A stretch of 6,274 nucleotides of DNA from Methylovirgula sp. (GTDB lineage: Bacteria; Pseudomonadota; Alphaproteobacteria; Rhizobiales; Beijerinckiaceae). Below are positions 1 to 6,274 of this stretch, piece by piece (position 1 is the first letter of the stretch; the number at the start of each line of letters is the position of its first letter). The notes beneath the pieces were generated by a model. That model made no database searches, had not been told where the DNA came from, and saw only the letters and a program-made list of their open reading frames with translations. The stretch lies in the NCBI GenBank assembly GCA_030038595.1, contig JASHSW010000212.1, positions 1-6,274 of the forward strand, given 5' to 3'. Made by a program: the position numbers and the translations under genes.

Positions 1-2131
<2,131 letters not shown>

Positions 2132-2167
2132 GTCGCTCCCCTGCCACGGCTCACATTCATTGTCTTT

Positions 2168-2179
2168 CCGCCGCGGCGG
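2168..2179. repeat. 12-base perfect palindrome upstream of ctaC
   Basis: CCGCCGCGGCGG reads the same on both strands. It lies 37 bases upstream of the ctaC start, in the expected 5' leader or promoter-proximal part of the ctaCD transcript. It could be a protein-binding site or a small hairpin near the 5' end, or simply a GC-rich coincidence. Confidence 0.3.
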
Positions 2180-2496
2180 CCGAGCAATTCGTGGCTAACC
2201 CGTTCCAAACCACAAAGATTTGTTTCACGCAACACGCCTCTCTCGAGCCCGGCTTGCGGCATAAACGCGCGAGGTCATGTAAAAGCCGCGATTTCGCGTT
2301 GCAGCGGCGCTGCCGCGCGCATCACACGCAGAAGTGCCGCAGGCTTGCGCTCGCGCCGGCTCGCGCATTTCCAATCGCATCGCGATACGCTAAGAAATGC
2401 GAGGGTTTGCGTCATGATCTCGATTCGATCGCGGCAATGTCGCCGCGCTTTGCCGATCTAGCGAACGCGGCGTGCCCGCTGCGGCGGCTACACGGC

Positions 2497-2501
2497 AAGG
2501 A
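2497..2501 (+). promoter_or_regulatory. Ribosome binding site deciding the IalB-family start
   Basis: AAGGA is followed 6 bases later by ATG at 2508. This favours 2508 over the in-frame GTG at 2472, which has no good Shine-Dalgarno sequence, and over ATG at 2502, which would be too close. Confidence 0.6.
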
Positions 2502-2507
2502 ATGCGC

Positions 2508-3038
2508 ATGACCAACCTTTCTGCCCATCGCCGGATGATCGCCCGGCTTCCCATCTTTCTCGGCCTCTGCGCCTTTCTTGTGTGCGGCGCAGCAAGCCCG
2601 GGCGCGACGCAAGGCGTGATCAAGTCCAAACACGGCGATTGGGAGCTGCGCTGCGAAACGCCGCCGGGGGCCCTGCATGAGCAATGCGCTTTGTTGCAAA
2701 GCGTCGCGGCGGAAGACCGGCCGAACATCAATCTCGTCGTCATCGTTCTGAAAACGGCGGACGGCAAAGGCCGGCTGCTGCGGGTCATTGCGCCGCTCGG
2801 GGTGCTCCTGCCGTCGGGGCTGGGGCTCAAGATCGACAATACGGACATCGGACGCGCCGGTTTTGTGCGTTGCCTGCCGACCGGATGCATCGCCGAGGTG
2901 GTGCTGCAGGACAAGCTCATTGACGAGCTGAGGAACGGCCATAATGCGACCTTCATCATCTTTCAAACACCGGAGCAAGGAATCGGAATCCCGCTTGCGC
3001 TCAACGGGTTTGGCGAAGGATTTGACGCTCTGCCTTGA
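2508..3038 (+). CDS. IalB-family (invasion-associated locus B) secreted protein
   Basis: The 176-residue product is recognised as an IalB-family protein from the pattern GDWELRCETPPG (43-54), EQCAL (58-62), AEDRPN (68-73), the APLGVLLPSGLGLKID stretch (95-110), RAGFVRCLPTGC (116-127) and the C-terminal GFGEGFDALP (167-176). Residues 1 to about 34 form a signal peptide with a basic n-region (HRR) and a hydrophobic core, so the mature protein should be periplasmic. Four cysteines (49, 60, 122, 127) in the mature part could form two disulfides. The family is named after a Bartonella erythrocyte-invasion locus, but it is common in non-pathogenic alphaproteobacteria where the molecular role is unknown; invasion should not be inferred here. 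It is divergent from ctaC, and 102 bases separate it from the next gene. The extended GTG start at 2472 would add 12 residues with no benefit to the signal peptide. Confidence 0.9.
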   Translation: MTNLSAHRRMIARLPIFLGLCAFLVCGAASPGATQGVIKSKHGDWELRCETPPGALHEQCALLQSVAAEDRPNINLVVIVLKTADGKGRLLRVIAPLGVLLPSGLGLKIDNTDIGRAGFVRCLPTGCIAEVVLQDKLIDELRNGHNATFIIFQTPEQGIGIPLALNGFGEGFDALP

Positions 3039-3064
3039 CGCGTGACGCGCCTAGGGCCGCCGTC

Positions 3065-3092
3065 TTGGGACCCGAAGAATTTCTGTTATAGG
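3065..3092 (+). promoter_or_regulatory. Possible sigma-70-like promoter for the lipoprotein gene
   Basis: TTGGGA (3065-3070) and TATAGG (3087-3092) are 16 bases apart, each matching the consensus at four of six bases, and lie about 50 bases before the ATG at 3141. The local drop in GC content between 3075 and 3120 agrees with a promoter. This is a by-eye match only; read-through from the upstream gene remains possible. Confidence 0.3.
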
Positions 3093-3140
3093 TTGTCGAG
3101 CCAACTTTATTCGGATTGATTGAGTTTGGAGCCGGGAGAC

Positions 3141-3938
3141 ATGCAACGGCGTCGAGCGGGTGCTGAATGCGCTCGGATGATTGCTTCCCGCAGGAACTTG
3201 GCGGCTCGGGCAAGAACGGCCGGTCGGGGCGCCTTGCGCGTCGGCCTGGCTGTCCTGGCGATCGGAATGGTCGGCTGCAGCCGCAACACCGGCAGTTTCG
3301 ATGTCGACGAACCCATGCAGGCCAAGTTGAATAATTTGATGGCGCTGGTCGAGTTCAAACCTCTGCCCAGGCAGCCGCAGCCCACCGATCCGATCCTTTG
3401 CCCGGAAATTCATGTTCTCGACGGCACTTCGTCCGACCGGGTCTATGCGCCGGGCCCCGACCAATCGAACGAAACCGTGCGTTATCAATTCTCGATCGAC
3501 GATGTGGCGCGCGGCTGCCAAATCAACGGCAATCAAGCGGCCATGAAAATCGGCGTCGCCGGCCGGGTTTTGCTCGGCCCGGCCGGCAGCCCCGGTACCT
3601 ATCCCGCGCCGATCCGCGTCGCGATCATCAATTTGAGCGACGGTACGCCCGTCGTCAGCAAGCTCTATCAGGTCCCAACCACCGTGCCCGACGGTCAGAC
3701 GGAGGCGCCTTTCAGCCTGGTGACCGAACCGTTCACTATGCCCAAGACGGCCAATTTCGCCGAGAGTTACACGATCAAAGTGGGATTCGATTCGGTCGGC
3801 AACGGCAAGAAACCTGCCGAGACTGCTTCGACGGATTCCTCCGCCGCGCCGGACTCAACCGATTCCGCGCCGCCGCGTCGCCATCATCATCACCGCAATT
3901 CCGGCAATCCCGACAACAGCGGCGCCAGCACCGATTGA
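3141..3938 (+). CDS. Uncharacterised putative lipoprotein with His-rich C-terminal tail
   Basis: I cannot name a function for this 265-residue protein. The N-terminus is basic, followed by a hydrophobic segment (about 34-44) ending in GMVGC, a plausible lipobox with Cys46 as the lipidated residue, so it is probably anchored in the envelope. Residues 47 to about 220 form a globular part with two cysteines (87 in ILCPEIHVLDG, 126 in ARGCQING) that could pair, and the strand-rich segment GVAGRVLLGPAGSPG (about 138-152). It resembles, from memory, hypothetical lipoproteins of other alphaproteobacteria. Residues 221-265 are low-complexity (Ser, Asp, Pro, Asn) with RRHHHHR at 246-252. The ATG at 3141 was chosen because GGAG (3128-3131) and GGGAG (3134-3138) precede it; a TTG at 3120 would add 7 residues and an ATG at 3177 would give a shorter 34-residue signal peptide. 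The epimerase gene starts 24 bases after its stop, suggesting co-transcription. Confidence 0.8.
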   Translation: MQRRRAGAECARMIASRRNLAARARTAGRGALRVGLAVLAIGMVGCSRNTGSFDVDEPMQAKLNNLMALVEFKPLPRQPQPTDPILCPEIHVLDGTSSDRVYAPGPDQSNETVRYQFSIDDVARGCQINGNQAAMKIGVAGRVLLGPAGSPGTYPAPIRVAIINLSDGTPVVSKLYQVPTTVPDGQTEAPFSLVTEPFTMPKTANFAESYTIKVGFDSVGNGKKPAETASTDSSAAPDSTDSAPPRRHHHHRNSGNPDNSGASTD

Positions 3939-3962
3939 CGCCGAGGGACGCAAGGCTTTCAC

Positions 3963-4943
3963 ATGCCGCGCCTCAGCGTCCGCGTTGAACGTTTCCCGAT
4001 CGCCGGCTCCTTTGTCATTTCGCGCGGCGCCAAGACCGAGGCGAGCGTCGTCGTCGCGACGCTGGAAGCCGACGGGTTGCGCGGCCGCGGCGAATGCGTG
4101 CCCTACGGCCGCTACGGCGAAAGCGTCGAATCCGTTCTTGCGGCGATCGAATCGGTCCGACCCGCTCTCGAAGCCGGCGCCGGCAGGATCGATTTGCAAA
4201 GCTTGATGCCGCGCGGCGCCGCCCGCAACGCGCTCGATTGCGCGTTCTGGGATCTCGAAGCCAAGCGGCGCAAGGTTCGCGTCTATGCGCTCGCCGGTCT
4301 TCCACCGCCGGTCGCGGTCGTCACCGCCTTCACGATTTCGCTCGGCGCGCCCGAGGTGATGGCGGCGGCCGCGAAGGCGGCTTGCGACCGGTCGCTTCTC
4401 AAACTGAAACTCGGCGGCGTCGGCGATGCGCAGCGACTCGCGGCGGTTCGCGCCGCGGCGCCCGGCGCGCGGCTCATCGCCGATGCGAACGAAGCCTGGT
4501 CGGCGGATAACCTTGCTGCCAACCTCGAAGCCTGCGCGCGCTACGGCGTCGTACTCATCGAGCAACCGCTGCCGGCAGGCGAAGACGCGATCCTGGCAAA
4601 GATCGCCCACCTCGTGCCGATTTGCGCCGATGAGAGTTGTCAGGACCGCGCCGATCTCGCCGGACTCCGCGACCGATACGATGCGGTCAACGTCAAGCTC
4701 GACAAGGCCGGCGGATTGACCGAAGCGCTGGCCCTCGTCGCAGAGGCGCAACGGCACGAACTCGAGATAATTATCGGCAGCATGGTCGGTACCTCGCTTG
4801 GCGTGGCTCCTGCCCTGCTGCTAGCGGGAAAAGCCAAATTCGTCGATCTCGATGGGCCGCTGCTGCTCGTCAGGGATCGCTCCGACGGTCTCCTTTACGA
4901 GGGCTCGCTCGTCCATCCGCCGGCGCCCGCGTTCTGGGGCTAA
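3963..4943 (+). CDS. dgcA: Enolase-superfamily dipeptide (L-Ala-D/L-Glu) epimerase / DgcA-type racemase
   Basis: This 326-residue protein belongs to the muconate-lactonizing/dipeptide epimerase branch of the enolase superfamily, which abstracts the alpha proton of an acylated amino acid using two lysines and Mg2+. The N-terminal capping domain covers about 1-110 and the barrel about 115-310. Catalytic residues are all visible: Lys147-x-Lys149 (KLKLGG), metal ligands Asp174 (ADANEAW), Glu200 (IEQPLP) and Asp223 (CADES), and Lys245 in VNVKLDKAGG. DLD at 295-297 (FVDLDGPLLL) matches the DxD that binds the substrate amino group in L-Ala-D/L-Glu epimerases of murein recycling. Close relatives in alphaproteobacteria are also annotated as N-acetyl-D-Glu racemase DgcA, whose partner DgcN is not seen here, so the exact substrate is open. 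It is cytoplasmic, with no signal peptide. The start is supported by GAGGGA and AAGG at 3943-3955. It ends 3 bases from the convergent regulator gene. Confidence 0.9.
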   Translation: MPRLSVRVERFPIAGSFVISRGAKTEASVVVATLEADGLRGRGECVPYGRYGESVESVLAAIESVRPALEAGAGRIDLQSLMPRGAARNALDCAFWDLEAKRRKVRVYALAGLPPPVAVVTAFTISLGAPEVMAAAAKAACDRSLLKLKLGGVGDAQRLAAVRAAAPGARLIADANEAWSADNLAANLEACARYGVVLIEQPLPAGEDAILAKIAHLVPICADESCQDRADLAGLRDRYDAVNVKLDKAGGLTEALALVAEAQRHELEIIIGSMVGTSLGVAPALLLAGKAKFVDLDGPLLLVRDRSDGLLYEGSLVHPPAPAFWG

Positions 4944-4946
4944 GAA

Positions 4947-5564
4947 TTATTCCATCGCCGCCGCTCTGAGGATGCAGACCATCATCGCTGCGGCGGTCTT
5001 GTCGGAGCGATTGCGGATCACGTGCGGCCGGTCGCAACGATAGCGCAGCGTCTCTCCCGCTTTGGCGTGTTCAACGACGCCGCCCACTTCGACTTCGAGT
5101 TCGCCCTCGATAATTGACAGACATTCGACCGAACCGCGCTGATGCGGATCGGAGGCAAGAAGGCCGCCGGGCTCGGCGGAAAACCCGTACCATTGCAGCC
5201 ATTCGACGGTCTTGATCCAGCCGATGATGGCCAAATGGCATTTGCCGTCGTCGGAAACGAGGATCGGCGTGTCGCCCTTCGAGGCTTTTTCGAGGAAAGG
5301 CTCGTCTTCGCTGACTTGCAGCACGCCCTCGATCGGCACGTCGAGCGCCTGCGAAAGCCGCCAGATGGTGGCGAGCGTCGGATTGGTCTCGTTGCGCTCG
5401 ATCTGGCTGATGATCGACTTGGCGACGCCTGAATGTTCGGAGAGTTCGGAGAGCGACAGGTTGTTGGCCTTGCGCAGCCGCTGCACGGTCTTGCCGAGCT
5501 GGCCGGCAACGGCGAGCGCGCCCGCCTCCAGCGCCTTTATCTTGTCGCGACCTTCGATGCCCAT
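4947..5564 (-). CDS. XRE-family HTH transcriptional regulator with C-terminal cupin domain
   Basis: The 205-residue protein joins an N-terminal XRE/Cro-type helix-turn-helix (about 24-80, with the recognition region HSGVAKSIISQIERNETNP at 44-62) to a C-terminal cupin_2 domain (about 128-197). This layout is typical of small-molecule-responsive regulators of amino-acid, polyamine and other metabolic genes. His141, Glu147 and His181 are in positions that could form a cupin metal or ligand site, and the GxLxVEVGG-like strand follows at 154-162. The effector and targets cannot be read from the sequence. The start at 5564 is supported by GGAG 5 bases upstream. It lies 28 bases after the cobC stop on the same strand, so the two may be co-transcribed; it is convergent with the epimerase gene, with only 3 bases between the two stop codons and no room for a classical terminator hairpin between them. 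Confidence 0.9.
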   Translation of the reverse strand: MGIEGRDKIKALEAGALAVAGQLGKTVQRLRKANNLSLSELSEHSGVAKSIISQIERNETNPTLATIWRLSQALDVPIEGVLQVSEDEPFLEKASKGDTPILVSDDGKCHLAIIGWIKTVEWLQWYGFSAEPGGLLASDPHQRGSVECLSIIEGELEVEVGGVVEHAKAGETLRYRCDRPHVIRNRSDKTAAAMMVCILRAAAME

Positions 5565-5592
5565 GCCGACTCCGGGGCTAATGTCCCGGATA

Positions 5593-6274
5593 TTAGCCGA
5601 TTTCGTTTGGAATATCGAACAACGTTGCGGCCTCTCCGCGGAACGCGGCCGCCAAGCGGCGCAAGGCGCCGGTCTCGCTCAAAAGCGAAAACCGAAGCCA
5701 CTCCGGCCTTTTGGCGAAGCGGCGGACCCAAATCCCAGCCCGACCCAGTCGATCGAACATTGCGGCAGCCTCCGGGTGCTCGACCAGCCGAAACAACGGC
5801 GTACCTCCGACTGGCGTAAATCCGGCTTTCGCGACAATCGCGTCGAGTTCAACGGCATCGGTGGCAAGACGGACACGGATCGCAGCAAGCCAGGCCCGAT
5901 CCGCGAAGGCCTTGCGGCCGATCGCAATGGCCGCGCCGGACACCGGCCACGGGCCAAGCGCGGCGCGCAGTTTCGTGCAAACCTCCGGCGCGGCGACCGC
6001 GAACCCGAGCCTGAGGCCCGCCAATCCGAACGTCTTGCCGAACGAACGCAGCACGATTGCGCCTTCCGCCGGTAGCACCGGAATCAAGCTCACCTCACGC
6101 GCTAGGAAATCGGTGAAAGCCTCGTCCACGACAAGAAATCCGCCGTGTCTGGCAACACGCTTGGCGAGATCGGCAAGAGCCTCGGCCGGCACGAGCCGGC
6201 CGTCGGGATTGTTCGGATTGACGACCACGGCAACCTCCATGTCCGCCAATTCGTCGAGCTTTTCGCAAATCCGC
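5593..6274 (-). CDS. cobC: CobC-like PLP-dependent L-threonine-O-3-phosphate decarboxylase, 5' end beyond window
   Basis: This is a fold-type I aminotransferase-like enzyme of the CobC/CobD-decarboxylase group. In cobalamin biosynthesis such enzymes make (R)-1-amino-2-propanol phosphate, used to build the nucleotide loop. The fragment has 226 residues and is open at the right edge; the family is usually about 330 residues, so about the first third is missing. Visible motifs in fragment numbering: VVVNPNNPDGR (16-26), VVDEAFTDF (48-56) with Asp50 contacting the PLP ring nitrogen, RSFGKTFGLAGLRLGF (76-91) with Lys80 as the Schiff-base lysine, ALGPWPVSG (105-113) and WLRF (192-195) with Arg194 as likely carboxylate anchor. 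HisC-type histidinol-phosphate aminotransferase is the main alternative, but the GPWPVSG and SFGKTFGLAGLRLGF wording is characteristic of CobC. The TTG at 6249 and ATG at 6240 in this frame are internal. No cobalamin riboswitch is within the window. Confidence 0.87.
   Translation of the reverse strand, partial: RICEKLDELADMEVAVVVNPNNPDGRLVPAEALADLAKRVARHGGFLVVDEAFTDFLAREVSLIPVLPAEGAIVLRSFGKTFGLAGLRLGFAVAAPEVCTKLRAALGPWPVSGAAIAIGRKAFADRAWLAAIRVRLATDAVELDAIVAKAGFTPVGGTPLFRLVEHPEAAAMFDRLGRAGIWVRRFAKRPEWLRFSLLSETGALRRLAAAFRGEAATLFDIPNEIG

Larger units (their letters stand above)
2132..2507. promoter_or_regulatory. Divergent intergenic region between ctaC and the IalB-family gene
   Basis: These 376 bases separate two divergently read genes, so they must carry the promoter of ctaCD (leftward) and probably that of the IalB-family gene (rightward). 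No reading frame here resembles a protein, and I could not identify a convincing -35/-10 pair on either strand. Short perfect inverted repeats are present: CCGCCGCGGCGG (2168-2179), ACAAA-GA-TTTGT (2212-2223), CGCGA-TT-TCGCG (2287-2298), GCAGCG-G-CGCTGC (2301-2313) and ATCGC-ATC-GCGAT (2374-2386). In GC-rich DNA such short palindromes arise often by chance, so none is called an operator. No tRNA, riboswitch or terminator is seen. Confidence 0.6.

Noticed and set aside
2349..2366. Direct repeat of GCTCGCGC separated by 2 bases
   Set aside because: Only two 8-base copies in very GC-rich DNA; not enough for a repeat array or binding-site call.
2412..2978. Two overlapping minus-strand frames (starting at 2959 and 2978) opposite the IalB-family gene
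   Set aside because: Antisense to a gene with clear family motifs and signal peptide; neither product has a plausible domain.
3039..3140. Possible terminator after the IalB-family gene
   Set aside because: GGG...CCC and repeated GACGCG segments are present, but there is no stable stem followed by a T run.
3855..4757. A 300-codon minus-strand open frame opposite the epimerase
   Set aside because: It covers the antisense of the epimerase, whose catalytic motifs are complete, and its predicted product is an Arg/Gly/Ala-rich string matching nothing I know.
5212..6075. A 287-codon plus-strand open frame opposite the regulator and cobC
   Set aside because: It spans two real minus-strand genes and their gap, with no family motif; a shadow frame.

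Overview
The window looks like a chromosomal piece of an alphaproteobacterium, most likely of the order Hyphomicrobiales (the Rhizobiales group). The evidence is GC-rich coding sequence (about 60% by eye), a Paracoccus-like aa3 cytochrome c oxidase with near-identical residue numbering, an IalB-family periplasmic protein beside ctaC, and a CobC of the aerobic cobalamin pathway. The genus cannot be fixed from the sequence alone. I see no mobile elements, tRNAs, rRNAs, CRISPR arrays or phage genes. This is ordinary housekeeping and metabolic DNA.

Layout from left to right. Positions 1-1190 (minus strand) hold the first 396 codons of ctaD, subunit I of the aa3 oxidase, cut by the left window edge. 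Positions 1241-2131 (minus) hold complete ctaC, subunit II with the CuA site. These two form the start of a ctaCD operon read leftward. A 376-base divergent intergenic region (2132-2507) follows, with several short inverted repeats and no convincing gene. Reading rightward are an IalB-family secreted protein (2508-3038), an uncharacterised lipoprotein with a His-rich tail (3141-3938), and, 24 bases later, an enolase-superfamily dipeptide epimerase/DgcA-type racemase (3963-4943). Convergent to this, only 3 bases away, is a minus-strand HTH-cupin regulator (4947-5564). It lies 28 bases downstream of cobC (5593 to the right edge, 5' end missing).

How the genes relate. ctaC and ctaD make the catalytic and electron-entry subunits of the terminal oxidase. 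The IalB protein and the lipoprotein are predicted envelope proteins of unknown role. The epimerase may act on L-Ala-D/L-Glu from murein recycling, or on N-acyl-glutamate if it is a true DgcA, and its closeness to the lipoprotein suggests co-transcription. The regulator is probably co-transcribed with cobC, but its size, domains and position next to the epimerase also allow a role in amino-acid control.

No clearly new system was found. The points most worth a second look are the uncharacterised lipoprotein paired with the epimerase, the unusual cobC-regulator arrangement, and the acidic CuA-loop variant in CtaC.
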